Assembly: GCA_006538405.1 (NCBI GenBank)
Contig: BJKQ01000008.1
Coordinates: 1,922,001-1,986,000, forward strand
Source: Hansfordia pulvinata
Taxonomy: Eukaryota > Ascomycota > Sordariomycetes > Xylariales
Direction of reading: 5' to 3'
Length of the DNA stretch: 64,000 bases
The notes below the pieces were generated by a model that was not told where the DNA came from, made no database searches, and worked only from the letters and a program-made list of their open reading frames with translations. Within the stretch, counting starts at the first letter, position 1. Each line of letters opens with the position of its first letter. This document shows, piece by piece, positions 23,578 to 35,411 of this stretch. Position numbers and translations under genes: made by a program.

Positions 23578-25624
23578 ATGTCCACCACCGCGCCCCAGGC
23601 CCAAGAGGCCCAGGCCGTCGTCCAGGACCCCTCGGCCTCCAACGGCACCACGCCTGCCCCTCCAACAGCACCGCCGCCACCTCCCAGTCCGGCGCCTCGA
23701 CCGAGGACAACCTGACCTGCCACTGGGGCGAGTGCCGCGACAAGTTCCCCGCCGCCGAGGTCCTCTACGTAAGTTGACTTGCCTTCGCGGAACGGGAGCA
23801 GCCGGCTAATCCCCTCTTCTTTTGCAGGAGCACATCTGCGAGAAGCACGTCGGCCGCAAGAGCACAAACAACCTCAACCTGACGTGTCAGTGGAACCAGT
23901 GCCGGACCACCACCGTCAAGCGCGACCACATCACCTCGCACATTCGCGTCCACGTGCCCCTCAAGCCGCATAAGTGCGATTTCTGCGGCAAGAGCTTCAA
24001 GCGGCCCCAGGACTTGAAGAAGCACGTCAAGGTTTGTCTCCCCCCTTCCTAGCTCGCTCGCTCGCTTAGAGCCCAGCTAACAAGGCTCAGACGCACGCCG
24101 ACGACTCGGTCCTCGTCCGCTCCCCCGAACAGCAGCATGGCATGAACGGTGGCTACAGGCCACAGCCCAAGGGTATGACTCTACTCGCGCCGCCCCAGTG
24201 GTCCATCAAGGCATCCAGGGGATCATCCAAGGCTCCAAGCTAACCTCCCCTCAGGCCCCTCCAGCTACTACGACCACAATGGCCAGATCCGCGCGGGCCC
24301 GACGTTTGGCCACCAGGCGCCTCACCCGGGCGCCCACCCGGGCGCCTACTACGCTGGCCACGCGGCGCCGTCGTTCGGCCCCGGCCCCGTCTACTACCAG
24401 CCCATGGGCGGCCGCGGCGAGCACATGTACCATGCGGCGGCCGAGTTTGACAGCCGCAAGCGCACCTACGAGGCGCTCAACGAGTTCTTCGGCGAAGCCA
24501 AGCGCCGCCACGTCGACCCCTCGTCCTACGCCCAGGTCGGCCAGAAGCTGATGCCGCTGCACGGCTCGGTGCCCATGTACTCGGGGTCGCTGGCCACCGA
24601 GCACGTGCCCGTGCCGGCGGCGGTCGGCGTCGACGGCGGCTCGCACCACCACCAGCACGGCGGCGGCGCGGGCGCCTACCAGCAGCACTACGCACTGCCG
24701 CCCATGGGCAACGTGCGCACCAAGAACGACCTGATCCAGATCGACCAGGTGCTCGAGCAGATGCAGAGCACCGTCTACGAGAACTCCAACACGGCGGCCG
24801 CCGCGGGCGTCCACCAGCCCGGGTCCCACTACATCCCGCTCAACTTCCGCCAGAGCCAGTCGCCGCCGCACACGGCCGCGCAGCCGCCGCCCATGGCCGC
24901 CAACGCCTACTCGGCCGCGCAGGTGGCGTCGCCCATGACGGCCGTGTCGTCGACGCACTCGAACGGCACGCCCGCCGTGACGCCCCCGTCCAGCACCATG
25001 TCGTACGGCGGCCACTCGCCCAGCACGTCGTCGACGGGCCTGTCGCCCTCGTCGCGCCACAGCTCCACGGCCTCGGGCCTGTACCCGACGCTGCCGGCCG
25101 TGACGTCGGGCTACCCGGGCCAGTCGGCCACGTCGACGCTGGGGCCCAACTTCGAGTCGGACCCGCGCCGCCGGTACTCGGGCGGCATGCTGCAGCGGGC
25201 CAGCGCGGGCCCGACGTCCGCATCGGCGTCGCGCGCCGCCGGTGCCGCGGACCGCGAGTCGTCGACGACGCCGACGCAGCCCAAGGCCGCGCTGCCCCTC
25301 CCGCCCAGCGGCGTCGAGTCGTCGGCCGTGTCGCCCGTCGGCTCGCCGTCGGCGGAGTCGGTGGAGAGCCGCGAGGACCAGGAGTACGAGTCGTGGCTGG
25401 AGAACATTCGCGTCATCGAGGGCCTGCGCGAGTACGTGCTGGACCGCCTGCGCCGCGGGCAGTACGAGGAGTCGGAGAAGGACGGGGAGGAGGCCGGCGA
25501 GGCCCCGGCCGCCAAGTCGGTGGTCGCCCCGGCCCGCCGCGGGTCGGACGCGATGGACGTGGACTCGCCGGCGCCGCCGCGGTCGCCCGCCCAGCCCGCG
25601 TACCCGACTCTTCCGTTGCCGTGA
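23578..25624 (+). CDS. pacC: PacC/Rim101 alkaline-pH zinc-finger transcription factor; one frame break
   Basis: Exons 23578-23768, 23828-24031, 24091-24172 and 24255-25624, about 615 residues after correcting one lost C in the CCCC run at 23657-23660. PacC activates alkaline-expressed and represses acid-expressed genes after two-step proteolysis by the Pal pathway. Three C2H2 fingers span about residues 50-145: [30 protein letters not shown] and [19 protein letters not shown]; the second and third match PacC almost word for word. A basic stretch DSRKR / EAKRRH at about 225-245 fits a nuclear signal. Two YPTL motifs, at about 436-439 and at 609-612 near the extreme C-terminus, fit the YPX(L/I) sites that bind PalA on either side of the signalling-protease region. 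The conserved block [19 protein letters not shown] lies between them. The start is the first ATG whose N-terminus resembles PacC. Confidence 0.95.
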
Positions 25625-26089
25625 GCTGGGTAGCGGTTGTCGACTGAACTCAATGACAGGGCGATGTATTTGAGAGCACTGATTTCTTCCTTTACTCTTT
25701 TTTTTTTTTTGCCCCCTTTCCCTTTGTTCTCTTTTCTTGCCTGCCGCAAGGAATGACGACGGATGTCTGTGTGCAACATGAGAGACGTGTGTATGTAGGC
25801 GCGCGCGCGCGCGACAAAGCTGAAACCCTTTTGATGAACGCTTGACGACGGGGCCGTGAGACCCAAAAAGGTCGGTCTTGCTGGTTTTGAGCAAGTACCA
25901 TTGTATATATCAGGCACGTCTGTCTGTGTATGCGACGATGCGGGGTGGACGGGATCTTTGGGAGGCGGAGTTTTTATTTATCTGTTCTCTCACTAGTACC
26001 GCCTCACCGCTCTGGGTGGTGGAAGCCGCGCAATGAAAGATACCTAGCAACCGTGAAAAGACGCTGCTGCCGTTCACGACATGGAGAAA

Positions 26090-26109
26090 CCCCCCCCCCC
26101 CCCCCCCCC
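26090..26109 (+). repeat. Poly-C tract, 20 nt
   Basis: Twenty consecutive C residues. Confidence 0.95.
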
Positions 26110-26439
26110 TGACCTTGATGTGCATGAACGATGGGACGTGCCGCGGATGCATAATCATTAGCGGCCCGGCGTGCTCGGGAGTAGATTGGAACCCTGAAGA
26201 TGCGACAGCTGATTCTGGTTGCATTCAAGGGGGAGGCGATTTGGCGCGCGTGTGTGTGTGTGTGTGCGTGGGAGGGAAGGGTGTCCCCTGTCCGAGCTGG
26301 GACCACCCCTGGCGATCAGCCAGCCGTTTGTTCTATTTGCAGGAGCCAGAAGCAGGAACAGGAACAGAAGCCGAAGCCGAAGCCGAAGTCGAAGCGTCAA
26401 GCCAGTCCAGTCCAGCAGTCCCGAAGCATCATCAGACCT

Positions 26440-26456
26440 CCCCCCCCCCCCCCCCC
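26440..26456 (+). repeat. Poly-C tract, 17 nt
   Basis: Seventeen consecutive C residues, 330 bases from the previous tract. Confidence 0.95.
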
Positions 26457-26744
26457 ACACCCCTTCATTGCTTGCACTGCCGTGAAAACGGGGGGCTTGC
26501 GGAAAGAAGGTCATCTTCGTCTTCCATGTCCCTCTCTTTTTTGCCAATTTGGGTATAGGCTCTTGTCCATATATATTGCCTCCCGGGAGAAGGGAACGTG
26601 CGGGCGTTTCTAGTTGCTTTCCACGTGCGGGGCGTTTTCAGTTGCTTTCCATGTGTGGGTTATCAGGAGGTAACATGTTTTGAGAGAGGTGGTTTACCAC
26701 CTAAGGTAAGGATTTCGAGGGCTGTTGAAAGTTCCAATCCGGAG

Positions 26745-26745
<1 letters not shown>

Positions 26746-26797
<52 letters not shown>
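26746..26797. repeat. (CA)n microsatellite
   Basis: About 26 CA units in intergenic DNA. Confidence 0.95.
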
Positions 26798-26798
<1 letters not shown>

Positions 26799-28382
26799 CG
26801 AGCGAACGAACAAGAGGCACTTTGCCCCCGAAATGCGCAGGAGGCGAACATGCGGGATTTCCAGCACGCGCCTTGGCAGGACTGTGTCTTGTCTGGAAGC
26901 TCAGCTGGCGAATCCGCCGTCATCGTTGTCTAAGTGTAAGGGAGGATTGCGGCTGAGGTATTCGTCTAGTGTGTATTCCATTTCCCATAGCTGAGGAGGA
27001 GGAGGAGGAGGAGGAGGAGGCGGCGGGTGGGGGCGGCGGGTTGATTCTTGAGACTGGACACATAGTAGTCTTTCTTCCCCGTGGACGTACGTACGTACAG
27101 GTGAGGTAGCAAGGTAGTAGCTGGAGCTGTCCAGTCGCACACCAATGGATGGATGTAATTAGCCCAGGTGCCGCCGGGCCGCGATGCAGGCCGCCGGGCT
27201 GCAGCAGAAGGTTGTGTCTGCAGGACGACGCTCCAGAGCTGTGAAGCAACCTAAGGTACATAAAGCCAGCTTGGGTGCATTGGATGTACATCCAATGTGT
27301 CTACCTTATCTACCCTGGGGCACTCAAGGTACACACCTATAGTGCTGTGATGTTTGAGTATACCGGTACTTGTTTCGTACGAGTGAGTACCTCAGGTACA
27401 TACATTAACTTGGAGGGGCCCATATTGTCAACCCGAAGCAAGCGCCCGACCCGCACGGGCCCGGACTCGGCCCCGGCCCCCGGGACACACCCCGGCATCC
27501 CGGCCCCGATCCCCTCTACTTTGTACTCGGTCGCATCAGAGGGGGGGCGTCGGGTGGGATTCCACCAGCTGGACTTGGGTATTGGCTGTTTCTCGCCCAC
27601 GTCCCGCCCACTCTCAGCTGAAGCCCATCCGCATCCTGGACTGGGCGAGCGTATGGCCTATAGCACTCCGGTGACATCACACGTCCCTGCGCGCCACGCC
27701 ACGCCACGACCCGTCGTCCCTCGCCTCTCTTCCCCTCCCCCTCCCCCCCATCAGTCTTCAGTTTCTCGCCTTGTGATCCCGTCGCCCGCGCGCACGGATC
27801 CGGCGCTGGTCGGGCGGATGAGGCGGAGGATGATGATGGGGCGAGCACGCGCGCGAGGCTGCACGACACAGCGCAGCACAGCACACTACATCACCAACCC
27901 CGGATCGCGTTCATGGGGATGGGTCCGCTCCTCCGCCGTGTCCAGACTTGACTGAGAATGAGAACCCCCGTCATGCGTGGTGGCGATGCCGCTTCGCCCG
28001 CGGTGTGTGTGTGTTTCAAATATCCCATGCCCTCCCACGTTTCCCCCCTTCCCGTCTCTCCTCTCTTTCTCTCCTCTCTCTCCCCAACTTTCAACTCGAC
28101 TCCAGAAAACCAATCCTCTCCTTTTTTCGTCTTTGCCATTCTCTTCGTCTTAGGCCAGGTAGCCAAGACCCTTTTTTTCTTCCCCGTTCTCTGCAACCCT
28201 TCGCACCAACAGACGGCGAGCCGTTCTTTTCATCTCCCTTCTTTCCTTACCAAAAAAGAAAACACAGACAGAACAATCACCTCTTGACAACTTCAGCCAA
28301 CCCGCCTCGTCGCTCTCCCTCCCTCTTCCCCAAGAAAGAAAGAGAGAGAAAAGAAAACACACAGACAAAGAAATCAGCAAAA

Positions 28383-28983
28383 ATGCACCACCAAACAACC
28401 CTCCTCCTCGCCGCCGCCCTCGCCGCGTCCGCCGCCGTGGCCTTCCCCTTCGGCCCCGCCACGGCGCCCCTGGCCCAACAAGCCCAGCACGCCGCCGCCC
28501 TGTTCATCCCGGCGGGCTTCCTCCTCGCCTCCTCCGCCTCCCCCGTCTCCGCAGCGGCAGCGACGACGATGATGACGGCGGAGATGCGCAGCACCCGCAA
28601 GAGACAAGCCTTCCCGCCCGTGATCAAGTGCGACACCGAGTGCCCCGCCGCCGCTGCCGACGATTCCGACTCCAACACCAACACCGCCAGCTACACTTCC
28701 ACTTCCACCACAGCCGGCTCTTCATCAGACACAGCAGCGGCACAGCCCACCGACGCGCGCCCCCCCTTCCACGTCCCCGCGGCGGAGGCAGCGGCACGGA
28801 GCGCCTCTGCACGCGCTGCGACGACCCCCGCCTCGGACAGCACTGCTCGCTCCCCGTCGCCGTGCCCTGCAGCCGCGGCGAGCCCATCTCCCCGTGCCCG
28901 GAGGCCGAGAGCGACGACGACGACGAGGGCGAGGGGGGTTGGACCAAGGTCTGCTTCGGCAGCGGGGCTCTGGGAGTTCCTAG
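28383..28983 (+). CDS. Small secreted cysteine-rich protein with Kex2-type propeptide; two frame breaks
   Basis: No family recognised. The leader is long and CT-rich and the start context CAAAAATG is strong. The N-terminus is a clear signal peptide (hydrophobic core TLLLAAALAASAAV, likely cut near AVA-FP at residues 19-20), followed by an Ala-rich proregion and a dibasic RKR at about 71-73 that fits Kex2 processing. The frame drops by one base at the CCCCCCC run 28760-28766 and again at GGGG 28964-28967. With both restored the protein is 200 residues. The predicted mature part then holds eight cysteines: two right after the Kex2 site, a Ser/Thr/Asn-rich spacer, and six in the last third (LCTRCDDPRLGQHC, then PC, PC, VC). 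It ends in a Gly/Ser tail at TAG 28981-28983. Eight cysteines, small size and a propeptide are typical of apoplastic secreted proteins; whether it is an effector is not shown. Confidence 0.65.
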
Positions 28984-30203
28984 TTTCTTTTCTTTTCTTT
29001 TCGTTTCTTTTCCTCCTGTCGTGTGGGAAAGAAGACGTGTGTGTCGTTTTTCTGACAAGAAGAAAGAAAACAAGGAGGAGAGAAGGACAAGAAAAAAAAA
29101 AAGAACGTTGAGAAGACTCGAGAAGTGGGAAAACTTTCCTCAATATTTCTTTGGACATATTTTTCAAAGGTCAGGACCCAACTCTACGAGAGAAGGGGTT
29201 TCTCGTCACGGAGGGGGATTCGCAAATCCAACGGACAACGAGACTGGCGAGATGATTGTGGCCTTGGAACAAGAGGTGACAAAAACGTGTTTGGGACTTT
29301 CGGAATCCTCTCTAACCCAGCCATGTGTCTTTCTTCCTCATCCCGCCCCGCGCCGGCCGAGAGGGAAGTAAACCTCCCCTCCCCACCAAGAGGAGCTGGG
29401 GCAGACGCTTCCCGTCTCCTTCCATCCCCGTCGTCAAGCATGCCGGATGCCCCAACCGAATCGTACTACCAAAGCCCATTCATGTTCTTCATTTCTTTCC
29501 CTCTCTCTCTCTTTCTCTCTGTCTTTTTCTCCCGCGCTCTCTCTGTTTCTTCACTGTGTGTAAATATCTGTACGCTAGATCTGACGATGATTACGCAACC
29601 TGAACGATGATACCACCACCACCAATATCTACCCACGGGATCAAAAGAAAGCCCCCCTCCCACCGGCCGGACTCGGCTTCACCTCGTCCTGCAGCAGTGC
29701 ACGTCGTCGGCCTCTGTGCTTCGAAACCCGCCCGGGAGCTGTGGGGCTTTCTTCTTCCCGCTCCTACCTCGCGTGCGCTGCTCGCGATGAAATGATGTGA
29801 ATCTACGCCTGCATCCCCCCCCCTGTGTATAGTGTAAAACACCTCATCGACTCTATGCACTCCACGCAAACTCCAGATCCCAAGTGACAAGAAGTACCTC
29901 AGACGATGCTCCAGGAACACCCTCGACCTCAAGAGCCTCTACGAGCGTGGGTCACGAACAGACCCACCAAATAACTTGGGTACGGCACCTGGGGCGGAAC
30001 GCTGCGCAACGGCACGGGATTTCGAAAAGGGGAGAAAAAGTACAATGGCTGTTCTTCGTACGGAAGCGACGCGGTCAGCTGGGTCGGCAATCGTGGCGCG
30101 TGTATAACCACGAAAAATACCAGACCTATCACCGGAAGTTCAGTTCTGCGTGTGCGTGGGGGTTGGGTATTGTTGTTGGGTACAGGAAAACGGTCGCGAC
30201 GCC
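28984..30203. other. Convergent intergenic region
   Basis: Lies between the 3' end of the secreted-protein gene (plus) and the 3' end of the SET gene (minus). The left part is probably 3' UTR, with T-rich and A-rich runs near 28985-29105. CT blocks occur near 29495-29550. No gene supported. Confidence 0.5.
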
Positions 30204-31876
30204 TCACCCCACCGCGCCCTCGGCCGCGGCCTCAGTGCGACATCTCTGGCACATGCACCAGCCTCCCAGACTGCCGGAAGCCCATTGCCTCCGGAGCTGC
30301 ACGGGGAGGTCGACATCGCAGTAGTGATTCAAAATCTCTTCGCCCTTTTTGATGCCCCGGGCTTGTCCCCCACCACCCTCCGCTCCCTCGACCACAGAAC
30401 CATCCGGCCACCCCATTCCCAGGTCACGTTGGGGTCGCAGTCGTGGTTGGCGAGACACCAGAACGGGTGCACGGCGGCCACGTCGGGTCTGCCGTCCCGC
30501 GGGTTTTTCCGGGCCGACGCCGTGCCGCGCGTCTTGCTGTAGAGCGTGTTGAAGACCCAGACGTCGTGGCGGGCCAGCGTGGCATAAATGTCGATATCCA
30601 TCTTCTCCAGTATGTGCAGTGGCGTCTCGACGTTGTTGGCAAAGGAAAAGGGGAGCGTCCAGTCCGGTGGAGGCTCCGCTTTCGACGAAAGATCCACCTC
30701 GTTGCTGCTGGACGACACAAAGTCGCCCCAGATGTACTTGATCTGGTTGACGTCGAGAGGGTGGATGTCCTGGTGCACGCTCATTGCCAGAACCCGCGCC
30801 ACCAACAGGAGATGCAGCGACTCGTCGGCGTCTCGCGCATCCGAGTCTTTGGCGATCGAGTCGACTTCCTTCTCGCACACGGCGGGGTGGTACAGCTCCT
30901 GTGCCTGATCGAAGCAGTGCTGTGTGCAAAAGACAGTGTCGTAGCAGTCTGGGCAGTTGACGGCCGTGGACCCCTCGCCGAGTGGGGGGAGGTCCCCACT
31001 GCAGGCGTCGCATACGGAATCCTTGAGTCGGTTGTTGGCCGTTACAAGCGAGTACTCCTCGAGGACCGGCTCGCCAGGCCCGATGTCCTCCTTGGCGAAG
31101 ACGCCGAGCTGGTTGCACATGGGCGTGTACTCGCAGTCGTCGGTCTGGCTTGCGTCTTCCAGCAAAACAGGCAGCTGCGACACTTGGACGGCGCACTTGG
31201 GCGCCATCTTGGACAGTTCCGAGTTGAGGAATCCCAGAGATTGCTCCGAGAATCTGTCTGGCTCGTACGTGTTCCACGGGTATACCTCGCGCCTGACCTT
31301 TCCCAGATCGGGAAGACTGTTGGCGCCGGCGAAGGGCTCTCTCGTTCTCCGCTCAGCCATGACTTGGATGTAGCCCAAGGTCTCGTTGAGATCCTTGTTG
31401 TTCGGGACGACGGCGAGGCCCCGTTCGGCGAATTTGCATGCGCTTTTCAGGCAGCCGCACAGCAGCAGACTCAACGACAGGATCTGATAGCACCTGATGG
31501 AAGCGAGCAGGGCCAGATCGGACAGGCTGCCATGGTCTTCGTGCTCGCCCGAGCTGACAGCCGTGTTGGAAAGGGTGCCGTAGTAGAGAACCTGGGGGCG
31601 GGGCCCGTCAGAGTAGCGCTCCAGAGCTTCCAGGGCCTGTTGGTGGTACTCGAAGCTATCATCACGGGCCTCGTCAGTCAAGAGCAAAGCGCGGTAGGCG
31701 TCGCCAGACGCCAGGTCCGGGTAGCTGAGGCTGCTATGGACAACAGCGCGCTTGATGTAGAGGATAAGGTCATAAGGGCTGGCTTCGAGCTGGGTGGTCA
31801 GCTCCCGACGCTCCGCCAGGAGATGATCGGTTCGTGTGTCCATTTCGTCCGACGAGTTTGACGGGCTATCCATCAT
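30204..31876 (-). CDS. SET-domain protein with embedded zinc-binding segment (SMYD-like); one frame break
   Basis: Single exon on the minus strand, 557 residues after restoring one lost base in the five-base homopolymer at 30367-30371 (CCCCC on the plus strand). The start is taken at 31876, the first of two adjacent ATGs; the frame upstream has no other ATG. The N-terminal 180 residues are helical and look like TPR-type repeats. The SET domain begins near residue 257 (LGVFAKEDIGPGE). It is interrupted by a Cys/His-rich, MYND-like insert at about 289-334 (CDACSGD, CPDC, FCTQHC) and resumes with NHDCDPNVTW at about 477-486, the AdoMet/substrate motif. The second catalytic motif KKGEEILNHYCD and a post-SET-like WCMCQRC lie after the break, so the uncorrected protein would lack the end of the catalytic domain. 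A lysine methyltransferase role is inferred from the family; the substrate is unknown. Confidence 0.85.
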
Positions 31877-34800
31877 GCCCCCCGATCTATGGCCTGGAAG
31901 CGAGACTCGGATTTTGTGCACAGCCCGGAGGAGAACAGTTGGCTAGGAGAACAGCGAGGACATGAGCGCAATCTTGTTCTCCGCAGATGAATCTTCTTCT
32001 TCTTCTTATTCCTCCTCTTCTTCTCGTCTCGTGTCTCGCGTACCGTCGCGCCAACTTGGTGCTTCCCAGAAGATAGGCTGGCCGATGCGCAAGCCAAACA
32101 GGCAGTCAAGGAGAAAGGCAAGACGGTCCTGCGTGAAACATAAGGGGTGAGAGACACAACAGAGCAAGGAAATGGCCAGTCTGAGTGAACGGGACAGTGA
32201 CGCACAGTTGGGCTGGGGCCAGCAGAAGGTTGGTTCTCTCCCGGCTGGGCGGGCGGCGCGTGCCAAGCAGGAGGGGCGTCTACTTGGGTCGTCGAGTGCC
32301 GACTGAGGGCGGTTGGGTCGGGGGTCGGAGAGGTCGCGCGCGACAGGCAGGGATGAGCGTGGCGCGCGTGAGCAGTGCAGCAGGGCGCGGCGAGGTGCCC
32401 GAGTCGGGAAGGGCAAGGGATGTTGGGAAGGGGAGGGTTGTTATTCTGTGGTGTGTGAGGGTTGCGCGGAGTGGGGGTGATGGTAGTTGTGGTTATGGTG
32501 GTTGTGGATGTGGTAGTTGTGGTCGTGGTTTTCAAAGTCTGGTGTGAGGTGTCTTGGGGATGTCAGGTAAGATCAGGTCAGGGTTAGGAGAGAGCGGGTT
32601 TGGTGCGGGCTGGTTGGACTGGTTTTTCGAGTGCTGCTGCGAAAGCTGCTGCGCGGCTTTCGCGATGAGGGGCAGAGGGGCGGAGGGGCGGAGGGGTCCA
32701 GGCGATGGGGCAGTGGAGAGGGGCACGAGCACTGGAACCTACTGGATGTACCTACCTGGTGAGCACCGAGCAGCCTCCCTCCACTGTAAGTCGAAGGGTG
32801 TACGGTACGACTCGAGTACCTCAAGTATTGCACTCGCACAGCGCAGCGCAGCGCAAGAGTATTCGGGAGCTAGCGGGAGCCCGTCTTGAGGTACATGAGG
32901 TACCCTTCAGAGAGAGCCCTCCGCTGGCTTGGAAGGAAAGCCTCCTTAGGGCGGTACCTCGCGCAGATGATGTAAGGTACGGTACCGGAAATGTGCCTGG
33001 GACGGGAGTGCCCACCTCGTGGCAGAAGACCCTTTCAGGTGACTTGCAGCTGGAGTCGGTGCAGACGGTCTCTGACCCAAGAGTCGATGTCGGGCGGACA
33101 GGTCAGGGCAGGGTAGGGTAGCTCTCGGTCTCCCGCACAATTGGGGAGTTCTTCAACGCCCAGAGCTCGGGCAGATGGCGTTGGACAGCAGACGGGAGCC
33201 CTAAGCACGGAGACGAAGAATATGCATAGGCCTCTAAGAACCTGTACGGAGCATGCAGACAGACCACGGCGGGACCGAGCGAGCAGACCTGACTTCTGGA
33301 AATGGAGGCGGTGGTGACTCAAGCTTGTGGGTCAGGCCGGACGAAGGCGGTTGGGGCTCGCAAGATTGCGGTGCTGCCCTGGATGGAAAAGTTGGTGGGA
33401 AAGATGAATTAGGGCGGCTTTTTCTATGCCGGCCACGGCAACAATATGTATTCGGCATGGCATCACTTGCTCGTGGGTACTAACTAAATCATTGCCTAGC
33501 CCGGGGAACCCGCGGCGGCAGCAAGGCGGCCCTGCCCACATGCAGAAAAGCCTGCCCCGCGCTGGAGACCCAAGTCACGACACCGGGGAGGTGCATCTCG
33601 ACGCCGGCCTCGAGCCTTTGCACAGCCAATGAACACGCCCGTCGACCCCTCGATGCTCCGCCGATGCTCAGTTCTACTCGTACCGCCCATCCCATGCCGT
33701 GCAGTCCGAGTCGGGTTGCCCGTGATTAATAGCCCATATTCCAGGCCGTGTGTGTGTTGAACAAGAGAGCTCCAGCTGTGTGTCCACGGCGCACGCCCAC
33801 AGACAAAGTGGCAGATAACGACTGCCCCTTGCTTCCCCAACTCTGCGTCCCTGTGGCTTGGGTATCTCTCTCGACGGGCTTGGAGACAGACCGGATATTG
33901 GGTGGTGCCTGGTCTGGGTGACCACAGCCCCGGATGCTGAACAGCCTGCGGGGGCGGGGGTTGACGTCACCAACGCTTCTCCAGCCACTGCCATCTGCCG
34001 TTCCGTTGGCCAAATGACCGGCTGCTCCGCCATAGCCACACGGAGGAGTCCTCGATGGGTCTGGAGTAGGGGAGGGAGGGAAAAAAAAAAGGAGAAAGCA
34101 AAGAAGAGGCCCAGTATTCGCATGCAACATGCGCAGGCCTCTCGGCTTGTGGTGTGGTCCCACACCTGGTGTGCTCGTGCCCGTGCAGATTACTAGAGGT
34201 GCGAGCCCTCGCCTGCGCTGACATGTGCTAATAATCCTTGTGGTGGGATTTGGACCCTGAAATCGGGCGGTGGAGCGAACCCTGGTGCAGCCCCGACTGG
34301 GACAGCCCGGATTGGGTGATTTGATCCAGTACATCCAGGATATCTGTATAGTGGAGGTACCTAGGTAGACACCTACATGCTGTACTGGAGGGCCGAGGCA
34401 GCGCCCAACCTACCACCTAAGCACCGCTGGAACCTGCTTGACAGGCTGCAGGCAGACGGAGAACACCTGGCACGCCCTAGAACTCCCTGGCACACCCGCT
34501 GGCGCGCCTTTCCTGGGTGCCTGCCCTGGGTACCTACCCCCACCAACTCGCTGGAAAAGCCCCGTGGGGCCCTCGGCGCAGCCAACTGGACCCTGGGATC
34601 GCCGCCACCTACGACATAGCGCCGTCTTTGTCCAGTTTTCCAGGGTCCAGCCCCTCCAATCCGGCGCCTCGCCCCCTCCGGTCTTGTTTCCGACCTGCTC
34701 GCTCCCATCATCTTCCCTGCCTCGCCCTGGCCGCCTCCTCGACCTGCCCCGCCCACGCCGCCTTCCCTGCTGCCGCCCGTCAGCGCTACGACGACTATGG

Positions 34801-35411
34801 CCACGCGCGCACATGCACGACACCAGCAGATCCTGTCCAGCTCCAGCTTCGTCGTACCTCGCCTCTCCCGAGCGGTGTGTGTCGACCCTGTCCTGCCCTG
34901 TCTTGCCACGCCTGCCCTCTGCCCATGCGATGCCACGGCTGTCAGGGTCTTCTGCTGATCGACGGCCCGTCTCGGCCTCTGCCACCAATGGGCATCCTCG
35001 TGTCTCGTTTCGTCAGTTCGCCATCGCACCAGCAAGTGTCTCCGGGTTGGCCATGGCCAAAGCAGCAGTCCCAGCTCGAGTCCCTCCTTGCCCCCCCGCA
35101 TGTGCGAATAAGCGTCGTCCCGTGCGACGCTGCGATCCCTGAAAAAAAGAAGAGGAAGGGGGGGCTCAACAGGTTGCTGGCGCCGTTGACAAGTAGGCAC
35201 TCCCCGCCCTGAACTACTTTCGCGAGACTCCGGACATTGCTGGAACTCCGTGTATGTACGTGAGTGTGCGGGCTCTGGTCTCCAGCCACGCTGTATATGG
35301 GCGCCGCTCCTGTCCACACGCATTCCCTCGACGACCCGCTCCATAGAAAGGTTTGAGACGGTGTTCCACGAGCTGACCTCTACCTCAAGGCAGACTCCGA
35401 CAAACATCGTC
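31877..35411. other. Gene-poor intergenic region
   Basis: Upstream of the SET gene there is a (TTC)-rich stretch near 31985-32020 and (GTGGTT)-like repeats near 32480-32530. AGGTACC/TACCT motifs cluster at about 32748-32980 and 34352-34375. A CT-rich block at about 34620-34960 resembles a fungal 5' leader and precedes a short open frame listed separately. No other gene is supported. Confidence 0.45.
34988..35212 (+). CDS. Possible small basic protein, 74 residues (weak)
   Basis: A short ATG-initiated frame follows a CT-rich, leader-like block. The product starts MGILVSRFVSS, carries a basic EKKKRKGG patch resembling a nuclear localisation signal, and ends SRHSPP. It has no recognised domain and no intron. 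It lies 199 bases from, and converges with, the end of the Tm-1-like gene. Against it: a competing longer frame covers part of the same DNA. I list it only because the codons and leader look better than those of the surrounding chance frames. Confidence 0.2.
   Translation: MGILVSRFVSSPSHQQVSPGWPWPKQQSQLESLLAPPHVRISVVPCDAAIPEKKKRKGGLNRLLAPLTSRHSPP

Larger units (their letters stand above)
25625..28382. other. Intergenic region rich in microsatellites
   Basis: No gene recognised. The first 300 bases are probably pacC 3' UTR. It holds two poly-C tracts, a (GT) tract near 26250, a long (CA)n tract, (GGA)n at about 26994-27020 and several AAGGTACC-type motifs at about 27250-27400. The last 350 bases (about 28020-28382) are strongly CT-rich and then A-rich just before the next start codon, typical of a well-expressed fungal gene's leader. 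Confidence 0.5.

Noticed and set aside
24251..25894. 547-residue minus-strand open frame
   Set aside because: Antisense shadow of the last pacC exon; it is His/Arg/Gly-rich, caused by strong third-position GC in pacC.
30443..31861. 472-residue plus-strand open frame
   Set aside because: Antisense shadow of the SET-domain gene.
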